DNA of 64,000 nt. It comes from Paracidovorax avenae ATCC 19860. GTDB taxonomy: Bacteria; Pseudomonadota; Gammaproteobacteria; Burkholderiales; Burkholderiaceae_C. A program made the translations under genes and the position numbers. The notes beneath the pieces were generated by a model. It was not told the origin of the DNA. It saw nothing but the letters and a program-made list of their open reading frames with translations, and made no database searches. The DNA is taken from NCBI RefSeq assembly GCF_000176855.2, contig NC_015138.1, forward strand, positions 3,162,001 through 3,226,000. Reading direction: 5' to 3'. Of the stretch, positions 27,085-35,544 are shown piece after piece (within the stretch, counting starts at the first letter, position 1; every line of letters begins with the position of its first letter).

Positions 27085-28719
27085 TCAGGCCACGGCCGTG
27101 CGGTACGCCACCCCGTCCCGCCCCGGATCTGCGCCACCGTGCAGCCGGCCATGGGCCCCGATCTGCACGCCATGCACCCAGCCGATGGTGTAGTTGTACG
27201 GGTTGCGGAACACTTCGTAGCCATCGGCCTGCAGCGCGCGCGTGACGTGGCGCGGGATGCGGTTGCACACGTCGATGGAATTGCTGGTGGACGAGAAGCG
27301 CGGTGCCGAGACGGCTTCCTGCATGCCCATGCCGTGGTCGATCATGTTGAGCAGCACCTGCAGCACGCCCATGGCGATCTGCGTGCCGCCCGGAGCGCCC
27401 AGCACGATCTCGGGTTTGCCATCCCGGAAGACGATGCTCGGGCAGGACGACGTGAAGCGGCTCTTGCCCGGCTGGATGCTGCCCGCGCGGCCGGGGCGCG
27501 GATCGAACACGCCCATGCAGCCGTTATAGAAGAAGCCCATGCCCGGCGTGATCACGCCCGAGGGCATGGCGAGCGAGTGCGTCATCGACACGCAGTTGCC
27601 GTCGCCGTCCACCACGCTCAGGTGCGTGGTGTCGCGCGGCACGGGCGCGCCAGGGTTCACGCGCTCCACGCGGAAGCGGCGGCCCGCGCGGATCTCTTCG
27701 GCCACGCGCGCCGCACCGTCCTTGGAGAGCAGTTGCTCCAGCGGCACCTCCACGAAGGCCGGATCGCCGATGTGCCGGTCCTTGTCCGAGGTCGCCTTCT
27801 TCATCGCCTCGCTGAGCAGGCGCAGGTAGGCCGGGCCGTTGTGCTCCATTTCCGCGAGCGGGAAGTTCTCCAGGATGTTCAGCATCTGCAGCAGCATGGC
27901 GCCGCCGCCCGGGGGCTGGTTGGTGGTGACGGTGCGGCCGCGGTAGCTGCCGGTGAGCGGCGCCGTGCGGCGCACGGCGTAGCAGGCCAGGTCTTCGCGC
28001 GTCAGCAGGCCGCCGACCGACTGCACGTGCTCCACCATGCGGGTCGCGAGTTCGCCTTCGTAGAACGGGGCGATGCCTTCTTCGGCCACCTGTTCCAGCA
28101 CACCTGCCATGCCGGGGTTGGCCAGGGGTGTGCCGATCGGCTTGGGCGAGCCGTCCGGGCGGCAGTAGAGCGCGCGGCCCTCATCGCTGTAGCGCAGGCG
28201 ATCGAGGTTGCTGGCGCGGCCCATGGTGGGCTCGTCGATCCAGAAGGCGTGCATGCCGGGCCGCACGAAGAAGCCCTCGCGTGCCCAGGCGATGGCGGGC
28301 GCCACCACGTGCTTCCACGGCAGTCGGCCGTGGGCGCGGTGCATGGCCTCCAGCCCCTTGAGCGTGGCCGGCGTGGCGATGGACTGCGGGCCGATGTCGT
28401 TCACGCGGCCCTTCAGGATGAAGCCGAAGCCGTCCTTGGTTTCGCCTTCGAGCAGGTCGGCCCACATGTCCTCCCGGCAGGCGAGCGGTGCGGGTGCATG
28501 GAAGTCGAAGTATTCGTGGGTCGCGGGCCCGTTCGCGCCCTGCATGTAGACGGCCGCCGTGCCGAAGCCGGCGATGCCGCACATCAACGGGTCCACGACG
28601 GTCTGGGCGAGCGCGGTGGCGACGGCGGCGTCCACCGCGTTGCCGCCCGCGCGCAGGATCTCGATGCCCGATTCTGCCGCTTCGGGCTGCGGGCAGGACA
28701 CCATCGCTTCTCGGGTCAT
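27085..28719 (-). CDS. ggt: Gamma-glutamyltransferase family protein
   Basis: 544 residues from ATG 28719 with GAGGAA upstream; the frame is open far 5' but overlaps the preceding gene. Ntn-hydrolase features: GGNAVDAAVATALAQTVVDP (about 25-44) and the autoprocessing site RDTTHLSVVDGDGN (about 358), whose Thr becomes the nucleophile, with GGTQIAMGVLQVLLNMIDHGM near the end. No signal peptide is visible, unlike periplasmic glutathione-degrading Ggt, so it may act in the cytoplasm on a gamma-glutamyl or related amide taken up with the Bug protein encoded 8 bp upstream. Substrate unknown. Confidence 0.9.
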   Translation of the reverse strand: MTREAMVSCPQPEAAESGIEILRAGGNAVDAAVATALAQTVVDPLMCGIAGFGTAAVYMQGANGPATHEYFDFHAPAPLACREDMWADLLEGETKDGFGFILKGRVNDIGPQSIATPATLKGLEAMHRAHGRLPWKHVVAPAIAWAREGFFVRPGMHAFWIDEPTMGRASNLDRLRYSDEGRALYCRPDGSPKPIGTPLANPGMAGVLEQVAEEGIAPFYEGELATRMVEHVQSVGGLLTREDLACYAVRRTAPLTGSYRGRTVTTNQPPGGGAMLLQMLNILENFPLAEMEHNGPAYLRLLSEAMKKATSDKDRHIGDPAFVEVPLEQLLSKDGAARVAEEIRAGRRFRVERVNPGAPVPRDTTHLSVVDGDGNCVSMTHSLAMPSGVITPGMGFFYNGCMGVFDPRPGRAGSIQPGKSRFTSSCPSIVFRDGKPEIVLGAPGGTQIAMGVLQVLLNMIDHGMGMQEAVSAPRFSSTSNSIDVCNRIPRHVTRALQADGYEVFRNPYNYTIGWVHGVQIGAHGRLHGGADPGRDGVAYRTAVA

Positions 28720-28727
28720 GCCGTTCC

Positions 28728-29720
28728 TCACTTGCCGCTCAGGTTCAGCGCGTCGAGCGTCGGGCCCCATGCCTGGGTGTCGCGGCGCGCTACCTCCATG
28801 AGCTGGCTGGCGGGGCCGGCCATGGGGATCGCGTTCATGGCGCGCAGCTTGGACTGCACTTCGGCGCTGGCATGGAAGGCGCGCGTGCCCTCGTGCAGCC
28901 TGGCGATGATCGCAGGTGGCGTGCCGGCCTTGGCGACGATGCCGCTCCAGCCCATGGTGTCGAAATCCTTCACGCCGAGTTCGTTGGCGGCCGGCACGTC
29001 GGGCAGTTCGGCGAGGCGCGAGGGTGCCAGCACCACCAGCGGCACCACCTTGCGGTTCTTGATGTGCGGCAGCGCGGTGCCGGCCACCGGGGCCATCACC
29101 TGGGTCTGGCCGCCGATGGTCGCCATCAGCCCATCGGGCTCGCCCTTGAAGGGCACGTGTGTCATCGAGATGCCGAGCTTTTTCTGCAGCAGTTCCACCG
29201 CCAGCTGCGTCGAGTTGCCGAGGCCGGAGGACGAGAAGTTCAGCTCGCCCGGATGCGCCTTGGCGTATTTCACGAGGTCGTCCAGCGACTTGAAGCCCGT
29301 GGCGGGGTTGGCTACCAGCACGAAGGGCACGGTGCTCAGCATGCCCACGCCGGTGAAGTCTTTCTCGGGGTCGTACGGCAGCGGCTTGTACACGAACTTG
29401 TTGAGCACCATCTGCGACACCCCGCCGAACATCAGCGTGTAGCCGTCTGCGGGCTGGCCGAGCACCTGCTGCGCCGCGATGATGCCGCCCGCGCCGGGCT
29501 TGTTCTCCACGACGATGTTGGCGCCCAGCGCCCTGCCCGCGTGTTCGGCCCAGAGGCGGGCCACCGTATCGGAGCTGCCGCCGGCCTGCTGGGATACGAC
29601 GAGGCGGATGGGACGGGCGCCGGGATAGCCAGCGGCATCCTGCGCCACGGCCGGAGCGCCGGCCACTGCCCAGGAGAGTGCCAAGGCAGCCCACCGGGAC
29701 AGGCAAGAATTTTTGTTCAT
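28728..29720 (-). CDS. Bug/TctC-family periplasmic binding protein
   Basis: 330 residues from ATG 29720. Signal peptide about 1-26 (WAALALSWAVAGAPAVAQ). Bug signatures: RPIRLVVSQQAGGSSDTVARLWAEHAGRALG (about 35-65), VENKPGAGGIIAAQQV and PADGYTLMFGG. It binds a small carboxylate or related ligand in the periplasm; partner TctA/TctB membrane proteins are not nearby. It is 8 bp upstream of ggt and divergent from a LysR gene, so the three probably serve one catabolic purpose. Confidence 0.9.
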   Translation of the reverse strand: MNKNSCLSRWAALALSWAVAGAPAVAQDAAGYPGARPIRLVVSQQAGGSSDTVARLWAEHAGRALGANIVVENKPGAGGIIAAQQVLGQPADGYTLMFGGVSQMVLNKFVYKPLPYDPEKDFTGVGMLSTVPFVLVANPATGFKSLDDLVKYAKAHPGELNFSSSGLGNSTQLAVELLQKKLGISMTHVPFKGEPDGLMATIGGQTQVMAPVAGTALPHIKNRKVVPLVVLAPSRLAELPDVPAANELGVKDFDTMGWSGIVAKAGTPPAIIARLHEGTRAFHASAEVQSKLRAMNAIPMAGPASQLMEVARRDTQAWGPTLDALNLSGK

Positions 29721-29847
29721 GGTATGCAATCTCCGAAGAAACAGGTTGCGTGCAGCCGTTCCCATGCCGGCCTTCCTGGCGCGATTATTCGGAGGTGCAT
29801 GCCCCGGGACCAGCGAATTCGCCCGATGGATCCATTAGCATTTACTC

Positions 29848-30777
29848 ATGTCTCTTGAACACGTGGCCTGGGCACGCCGGCTGAAGATCCGGCACCTCGA
29901 AGCCTTCCTCGTGCTGGACGAGGCCGGCACGCTGACCGAGGCGGCCGCGCGCATGCACATGACGCAGTCGGCCATGTCGCACTGGCTGGCGGACCTGGAG
30001 GAACTGGTGGGCATGCCCCTGGTCACGCGCGGGCGGCGCATCCAGCTCACGCCGGCGGGGGTCATCATGAAGCGGCTGGCCGTGGGCGTGCTGGGCGACA
30101 TCTCGCGCACGCAACTCGAACTGGGCGCGGTGGCCGCGGGCCGCAGCGCTCGTCTGCACATCGGCAGCGTGTGGGCCGGCGTGGCGCGCGGGGTGCCGCA
30201 GGCGCTGGCGCAGTTCCAGGCCCTGCACCCGTACATCTCGGTCACCGTGTCGGAAAGTCCGTTCGGGAACCTGCTCGAAGGACTGGAGAACCGGCAGCTG
30301 GACGTGGTGGTCGGCTCACTGGATGCGCGGGCCTGGCAGGGGCGGCTGGAACACCGCGAGCTGTTCGAGGACAACGTCTGCCTGGTGGTGGGCCGGGCCA
30401 GCCGCTTCTGGGATGTGCCCGGGCCCGTGCGCCTGGCGGACCTGCTGCAGGAGAACTGGATCATGCCGCCCAAGGGCACGCTGATGCGATCGCAGCTGGA
30501 TACGGCCCTGCTCGACAGCGGCGCCTCCTGGCTGCTGCCCAAGGTGGAGACCGCCGCCATCACCACGCTGCAGGCGCTGCTGCACCAGGGCGACTATGTG
30601 GGCGTGTGCTCCGGGGCCATGGCCGAGTACCAGGCGACGCTGGGCAACCTGCGCGTGCTGCCGCTGGACCGCACCATTCCTTTCGGCCCGGTGGGCGTCG
30701 TCTGGAGCCGCGACCATGCCTCGGAGGCCGTGCGGCTTTTCGTGGAGCACATCACCGAGGCCACAGAGGCACAGTAG
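29848..30777 (+). CDS. LysR-family transcriptional regulator
   Basis: 309 residues. N-terminal helix-turn-helix: LKIRHLEAFLVLDEAGTLTEAAARMHMTQSAMSHWLADLE (about 12-50). The substrate-binding domain begins near 98 (ARLHIGSVWAG). The gene is divergent from the Bug-ggt pair across 127 bp, making it their likely regulator. Its last 26 bp overlap, tail to tail, the end of the aceE-like gene on the other strand. Confidence 0.9.
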   Translation: MSLEHVAWARRLKIRHLEAFLVLDEAGTLTEAAARMHMTQSAMSHWLADLEELVGMPLVTRGRRIQLTPAGVIMKRLAVGVLGDISRTQLELGAVAAGRSARLHIGSVWAGVARGVPQALAQFQALHPYISVTVSESPFGNLLEGLENRQLDVVVGSLDARAWQGRLEHRELFEDNVCLVVGRASRFWDVPGPVRLADLLQENWIMPPKGTLMRSQLDTALLDSGASWLLPKVETAAITTLQALLHQGDYVGVCSGAMAEYQATLGNLRVLPLDRTIPFGPVGVVWSRDHASEAVRLFVEHITEATEAQ

Positions 30778-33460
30778 TGTGCAGCAGGCTGCGCGCGGCC
30801 CCGGCCACGCTGGCGGCATCCACGCCGAAATGGCTCCGCAGCGCCGCGCGCGTGTCGCTGCGACCGAAGCCGTCCGTTCCCAGGGTGAGGTAGCGGCGGC
30901 CTTCCGGCACGAAGGCGCGCACGCTCTCGGGCACGGTGCGCACATAGTCCGTGGCGGCCACCACCGGGCCCCGCGTGCCCTGCAGCACCTGCGCGAGCCA
31001 GGGCGTGCCCGGCCGGGCCTCGCCCTGCAGCAGGCGCCGCTCGCAGGCCACGCCGTCGCGCGCCAGTTCGCTCCAGCTGGTCACGCTCACCACCGTCACC
31101 TGCACACCCTCGGCCGCCAGGGCCTGCGCGGCCTTCACCACTTCGGTGAGGATGGCGCCGGAACCCAGCAGGGTGACTGCGGGCGCATCGGCCGGGCCTT
31201 GCGGGGGCGCAAGGGCAGTGAACACATAACAGCCGCGCAGCACGCCCTCTTCCGCGCCCGCCGGCAGGTCGGGCTGCGCGTAGTTCTCGTTCATGAGCGT
31301 GACGTAATAGAACACGTCGCGCTGCTCCACCAGCATCTCGCGCATGCCGGCATCGATGATGACGGCCAGTTCGCCGGAGAAGGCCGGGTCGTAGGCCTTG
31401 CAGTTGGGGATGGTGGCGGCCACGAGGTGGCTGGAGCCGTCCTGGTGCTGCAGCCCCTCTCCGCCCAGCGTGGTGCGGCCCGAGGTCGCGCCCAGCAGGA
31501 AGCCGCGCGCGCGCTGGTCGGCCGCAGCCCAGATGGCGTCGCCCACACGCTGGAAGCCGAACATGGAGTAGTAGATGTAGAACGGCAGCATGGCCAGGCC
31601 GTGCACGCTGTAGCTGGTGGCGGCGGCCGTCCAGCTGGCGATGGCGCCGGCCTCGCTGATGCCCTCTTCCAGGATCTGGCCGTCCAGCGCCTCGCGGTAG
31701 CTCAGCACCGAACCGATGTCCTCCGGCGCATATCGCTGGCCCAGGCTGCTGTAGATGCCCACCTGCTTGAAGAGGTTCGCCATGCCGAAGGTGCGCGCCT
31801 CGTCGGCCACGATGGGCACGATGCGCGGGCCCAGCTGCGCATCCTTGAGCAGCGTGCCCAGCATGCGCACGAAGGCCATGGTGGTGCTCATCTCCTTGCC
31901 CTGGGCCTGCAGCGCGAACTGGGCCTGCAGCGCGAACTGGGCGTACTGCGCCATGGGCGGCACCGGCACCACGCCGCAGGCGGTCTCGCGGCGCGGCAGG
32001 GCGCCGCCCAGGGCGGCGCGGCGCTCGCGCAGGTAGCGCATCTCGGGGCTGTCCTCGGCCGGCTTGAAGAACGACAGGCCCGTGGCCTGCGCATCGGTGA
32101 GCGGCAGGTTGAAGCGGTTGCGGAATTCCAGCAGGTCGCGTTCATCCAGCTTCTTCTGGCTGTGCGTGGTCATCTTGCCCTGCCCCGCCGTGCCCATGCC
32201 GTAGCCCTTCTTGGTGTGGGCCAGGATCACGGTGGGCTGGCCGCGGTGGGCGGCAGCGGCGGCGTAGGCGGCATGGATCTTCACGAGGTCGTGGCCGCCG
32301 CGCTTGAGGCGGTCGATCTGCTCGTCGGTCAGGCCCTGGGCCAGCGCGGCCAGTTCAGGCGACTGGCCGAAGAAGTGGTCGCGGTTGTAGCGCCCGTCCT
32401 TGGCGGCGAAGGTCTGCATCTGCCCGTCCACCGTGCCACCCAGCGTGCGGGCCAGCGTGCCGGTGAGGTCGCGCGCGAAGAGGCCGTCCCAGTCGCTGCC
32501 CCAGAGCAGCTTCACCACGTTCCAGCCCGCTCCGGCGAAGAGCCGTTCCAGCTCATCGACGATGCGGCCGTTGCCGCGCACCGGGCCGTCGAGCCGCTGC
32601 AGGTTGCAGTTGACCACCCAGACGAGGTTGTCCAGCCCCTCGCGCGCGGCGAGGGTCAATGCGCTCATGCTCTCGGGCTCGTCCATTTCTCCGTCGCCGA
32701 ACACGCCCCACACTTTCCGCCCCTGGCAATCCAGCAGGTTGCGGTGCGTGAGGTAGCGCATGAAGCGCGCATGGTAGATGCTGCTGATCGGCCCGATGCC
32801 CATGGAGCCCGTGGGGAACTGCCAGAAGTCGGGCATCAGCCAGGGGTGCGGGTAGCTGGAGAGGCCCTGTGCGCCCGCCGCGGGCGCGGTGATCTCCTGG
32901 CGGTAGTGCTGCAGGTCGTGCTCGGTCAGCCGGCCTTCGAGAAAGGCTCGCGCATAGACGCCCGGCGCGCTGTGCGGCTGGAAGAACACGAGGTCGCCCC
33001 GGTGCTGGCCGGGGCCCGTGCCCTCGCGGGCGCGGAAGAAATGGTTGAAGCCGGCCTCGAACAGGTCGGCCGCGCTCGCGTAGCTGGCGATGTGGCCGCC
33101 CAACTCGCCATAGGCCTGGTTGGCGCGCACCACCATGGCGAGGGCATTCCAGCGCATGAGGGAGGCCAGCCGCTCCTCGATGGCCAGGTCGCCAGGGAAT
33201 ACCGGCTGCGCCTCCACCGCCACGGTGTTCACATAGGGCGTGTTCAGCGTGGGCTGCCAGCCGGTGTGCTGCCGGCGCGCCAGGGCCGCGAGTTCGTCCA
33301 GCACGAAACGGGCGCGCTCCGGCCCCTGGGTGGCGACCAGGGCCAGGAAGGCGTCGCGCCATTCGGCAGTTTCCTGCGGATCGGCATCGGCAGCGGGAGA
33401 GCCGGAGGACATGGTGGCGGCCTGGGCACCCAGGGCATGGAGCGGCAGCGGAGCATTCAT
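30752..33460 (-). CDS. Homodimeric AceE-type 2-oxoacid dehydrogenase E1, possibly 2-oxobutyrate-specific (MdeB-like)
   Basis: 902 residues from ATG 33460. Full-length AceE-like: TPYVNT (near 74), SYASAADLFEAGFNHFFRA, the thiamine-diphosphate motif GDGEMDEPES (about 236) ending in NLVWVVNCNLQRLDGPVRGNG, and central and C-terminal transketolase domains (GEGLQHQDGSSH; YYVTLMNENY). It would decarboxylate pyruvate or a close 2-oxoacid and pass the acyl group to an E2. No E2 or E3 genes adjoin, and it is divergent from an Lrp/AsnC regulator, as mdeB (2-oxobutyrate dehydrogenase E1) is paired with mdeR in Pseudomonas. An 18-bp tandem duplication lies inside. Housekeeping AceE cannot be ruled out. 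Confidence 0.87.
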   Translation of the reverse strand: MNAPLPLHALGAQAATMSSGSPAADADPQETAEWRDAFLALVATQGPERARFVLDELAALARRQHTGWQPTLNTPYVNTVAVEAQPVFPGDLAIEERLASLMRWNALAMVVRANQAYGELGGHIASYASAADLFEAGFNHFFRAREGTGPGQHRGDLVFFQPHSAPGVYARAFLEGRLTEHDLQHYRQEITAPAAGAQGLSSYPHPWLMPDFWQFPTGSMGIGPISSIYHARFMRYLTHRNLLDCQGRKVWGVFGDGEMDEPESMSALTLAAREGLDNLVWVVNCNLQRLDGPVRGNGRIVDELERLFAGAGWNVVKLLWGSDWDGLFARDLTGTLARTLGGTVDGQMQTFAAKDGRYNRDHFFGQSPELAALAQGLTDEQIDRLKRGGHDLVKIHAAYAAAAAHRGQPTVILAHTKKGYGMGTAGQGKMTTHSQKKLDERDLLEFRNRFNLPLTDAQATGLSFFKPAEDSPEMRYLRERRAALGGALPRRETACGVVPVPPMAQYAQFALQAQFALQAQGKEMSTTMAFVRMLGTLLKDAQLGPRIVPIVADEARTFGMANLFKQVGIYSSLGQRYAPEDIGSVLSYREALDGQILEEGISEAGAIASWTAAATSYSVHGLAMLPFYIYYSMFGFQRVGDAIWAAADQRARGFLLGATSGRTTLGGEGLQHQDGSSHLVAATIPNCKAYDPAFSGELAVIIDAGMREMLVEQRDVFYYVTLMNENYAQPDLPAGAEEGVLRGCYVFTALAPPQGPADAPAVTLLGSGAILTEVVKAAQALAAEGVQVTVVSVTSWSELARDGVACERRLLQGEARPGTPWLAQVLQGTRGPVVAATDYVRTVPESVRAFVPEGRRYLTLGTDGFGRSDTRAALRSHFGVDAASVAGAARSLLHTTVPLWPR
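31903..31938. repeat. 18-bp perfect tandem duplication within the aceE-like gene
   Basis: Two adjacent copies of TGGGCCTGCAGCGCGAAC. In the protein this duplicates a six-residue unit, giving FALQAQFALQAQ in a linker before the second transketolase domain. The frame is kept. Confidence 0.9.
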
Positions 33461-33565
33461 GCCGAAGCACTCTACCGGGCCCGGGGCGGCATGGGCGACT
33501 GTTCGGCATCCTGGCAAACCCCGAATGGCAGCATTTCATGCCGGTGATCTTCTAAACTGAAGCAC

Positions 33566-34039
33566 ATGAAGCTGGACACGATCGATCTGCGCATCCTGGC
33601 CGAACTGCAGGCCGACGGCTCGCTCTCCAACGTGGAGCTGGCGCGCCGCGTGCATCTCTCGCCCTCGCCCTGCCTCGCGCGCGTCAAGGCGCTGGAGGCC
33701 TCGGGGGTGATTGCGCGCTACGTCGCCCTGGCGAACCCGGCCGTGCTGGGCCTGGGGCTGAACGTGTTCATCAGCATCAGCCTGAAATCGCAGGCCAAGG
33801 AGGCGCTGGCGCAGTTCGAGCGCCGCATCGCCGAGCACGACGAGGTCATGGAGTGCTACCTGATGAGCGGCGACTCGGACTACCTCATCCGCGTGGCCGT
33901 CGCCGACATCGGCGCGCTGGAGCGCTTCATCCTGGAGCAGCTCACACCCATTCCGGGCATCGAGAAGATCCGCTCCAGCTTCGCGCTCAAGCAGGTGCGC
34001 TACAAGACAGCCCTGCCCTTGCCGCTGCCGCCCGCGTGA
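33566..34039 (+). CDS. Lrp/AsnC-family transcriptional regulator
   Basis: 157 residues. Helix-turn-helix LDTIDLRILAELQADGSLSNVELARRVHLSPSPCLARVKALEASGVI (3-49) and the C-terminal RAM ligand-binding domain (VFISISLKSQAKEALAQFERRI; VMECYLMSGDSDYLIRVAV). Divergent from the AceE-type gene with 105 bp between. Lrp members respond to amino acids; here the likely target is the neighbouring dehydrogenase, as for MdeR and the methionine-catabolic mde genes. The effector is unproven. Confidence 0.92.
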   Translation: MKLDTIDLRILAELQADGSLSNVELARRVHLSPSPCLARVKALEASGVIARYVALANPAVLGLGLNVFISISLKSQAKEALAQFERRIAEHDEVMECYLMSGDSDYLIRVAVADIGALERFILEQLTPIPGIEKIRSSFALKQVRYKTALPLPLPPA

Positions 34040-34075
34040 CCGCGCAGCGCCGCGGCCATTCCGACCACCGCGGCC

Positions 34076-34384
34076 TCACCACGCGGCGTCGAACAGCTCC
34101 AGCTGCGGCGGGCCCAAGTACAGGTCGCGCTTCTGGCCGGCGTTCGCGTGCGCGGCGCGGAAGGCCTCCGAGCGCGTCCAGTCCTCGAAGTGCGCGCGCG
34201 ACTCCCACACGGTGTGCGAGGCGAACAGGGTGTGCTCCGCAGTGGTCTCGCCGCGCAGCAGATGGAACGACTGGAAACCGGGCACCTGGGCCAGGTGGCT
34301 GTCGCGCTGGCGCCAGATTTCGACGAATTCGTCCTCGCGGCCGGGGACGATGCGGAAACGGTTCATGGCGATGAAAAGAGGCAT
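34076..34384 (-). CDS. Antibiotic biosynthesis monooxygenase (ABM)/HmoA-like domain protein
   Basis: 102 residues. The single ferredoxin-like ABM domain is clear: NRFRIVPGREDEFVEIWRQRDSHL (8-31), VPGFQSFHLLRGE, SHTVWESRAHFEDWTRSEAFRAAHA. It resembles heme-binding HmoA/IsdG-like proteins; heme degradation is possible but not shown. The start may be ATG 34384 or 34366; neither has a strong ribosome site. It lies 20 bp downstream of the DUF3014 gene and is probably co-transcribed. Confidence 0.82.
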   Translation of the reverse strand: MPLFIAMNRFRIVPGREDEFVEIWRQRDSHLAQVPGFQSFHLLRGETTAEHTLFASHTVWESRAHFEDWTRSEAFRAAHANAGQKRDLYLGPPQLELFDAAW

Positions 34385-34404
34385 GGCTGGGCGTTGTGGG
34401 TGGA

Positions 34405-35382
34405 TCAGGGCGCGGCGCTCGCGGCCACAGACGGTGCAGGCACGGGGGTGGCCTGGGCCGGCGCATTGGCCGAGACCAACCGGCGGCGCAGATCGGCCAG
34501 CACGGCCTTGACCCGGCGTGCGTTCTCCGGCCCGATGCGCAACATCATCTTCTGGCCGCTGGACAGCGCCTGCAGGTGCGGATCGGCAAACTCGTAGCGC
34601 ACCCAGGGCCGGGTGGACGGCACGTCGCCCTGCACGCGGGTGAGCTGCAGGCGCAGGGGGCCGCGCGGCTCGGGCGTTTCCTGCAGATGGCCCAATACGG
34701 CCACCAGCCGGTCGTTGAAGTAGCCCTTGGGATAGCCCAGGTCCACATAGGTCTGCTGGAACAACGGGTAGAGCTGCCGGTAGAGGGCGATCGCGCGGTC
34801 GCGAGGTATCGCTTCCACCAGGGCAACCAGGGCCTGGTAGCGCGCGGCATTGGCCGGAGCGATGGTGGCGTGCAGCGGTGCGCCGTTCTCGTCCACCGCG
34901 CTGCCGGGCTCCGCCTGCACCGCCAGGTGCTGCGGCGCGGGCTGCACGGGCCACAGGCGCGACGGCGCCTGCGTCCGGGGCAGGTTGTCCACGGTGACCA
35001 CGATGCGCCGCACGATGTCTTCGAGGTGCAGCAGCGCGGCGATGCGATCGCTCCCCAGCCACTCACCCAGCGCCTGCGTGATGAAGGCGTCGGAGTCCTT
35101 CATCGCGGGAGGCGGCGGCGCCTGCGCGGAGTCCACCGGGTGCTGCGGCCCGGAGGCCACGGGCTCCGGCACGGATGCCGGCGCCTCGGCCACGGGGGGT
35201 TCGGGCGCCTGGACGGCGGGCGTCTCCGCCGTGCGCGCGGACGGCGGAATCCACCCGAACCACCAGGCGGCACCCGCCAGCGCCGCGGCGCCGGCCACGC
35301 CCGCCAGCACCCAGCCCACGGGCGATGCGCGGCGTGGCAAAGAGGACGGTGGGCGGAAATCCTGGGGATCGGAATCGGGCAT
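34405..35382 (-). CDS. DUF3014 family membrane-anchored protein
   Basis: 325 residues from ATG 35382. One membrane segment at about 20-45 (VGWVLAGVAGAAALAGAAWWFGWI), then a Pro/Ala-rich linker (about 48-90) and a periplasmic domain from about 95: FITQALGEWLGSDRIAALLHLEDIVRRIVVTVDNLPR and YFNDRLVAVLGHLQETPEP, which are DUF3014 signatures. Topology suggests an N-in anchored periplasmic protein. Function unknown. Confidence 0.85.
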   Translation of the reverse strand: MPDSDPQDFRPPSSLPRRASPVGWVLAGVAGAAALAGAAWWFGWIPPSARTAETPAVQAPEPPVAEAPASVPEPVASGPQHPVDSAQAPPPPAMKDSDAFITQALGEWLGSDRIAALLHLEDIVRRIVVTVDNLPRTQAPSRLWPVQPAPQHLAVQAEPGSAVDENGAPLHATIAPANAARYQALVALVEAIPRDRAIALYRQLYPLFQQTYVDLGYPKGYFNDRLVAVLGHLQETPEPRGPLRLQLTRVQGDVPSTRPWVRYEFADPHLQALSSGQKMMLRIGPENARRVKAVLADLRRRLVSANAPAQATPVPAPSVAASAAP

Positions 35383-35544
35383 GCAGAAGTCTTTCGCGAA
35401 CGGAAACGCGGCGCGCGCCGCGATGGAACGCAGGGCCTGCGAAAAGCCGCCCCGCCACGGGCCATTGTGGAGCCGCACTGCGCCCGGCGCGGTAAGCGCA
35501 TGTGACCGGATGCGCAGGCAGCCGCCACCGTGGCGGCGCCAGCG

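Noticed and set aside
25194..29442. Two long plus-strand frames opposite the yfi genes and ggt/Bug genes
   Set aside because: The minus-strand genes have full conserved motifs; the opposite frames have none.
30596..33547. 983-codon plus-strand frame opposite the AceE-type gene
   Set aside because: Antisense shadow; thiamine-diphosphate and transketolase motifs lie on the minus strand.
34048..34073. GCCGCGG/CCGCGGC inverted repeat between the Lrp gene and the ABM gene
   Set aside because: It lies between convergent stops but has no U tract, so a terminator call is not supported.
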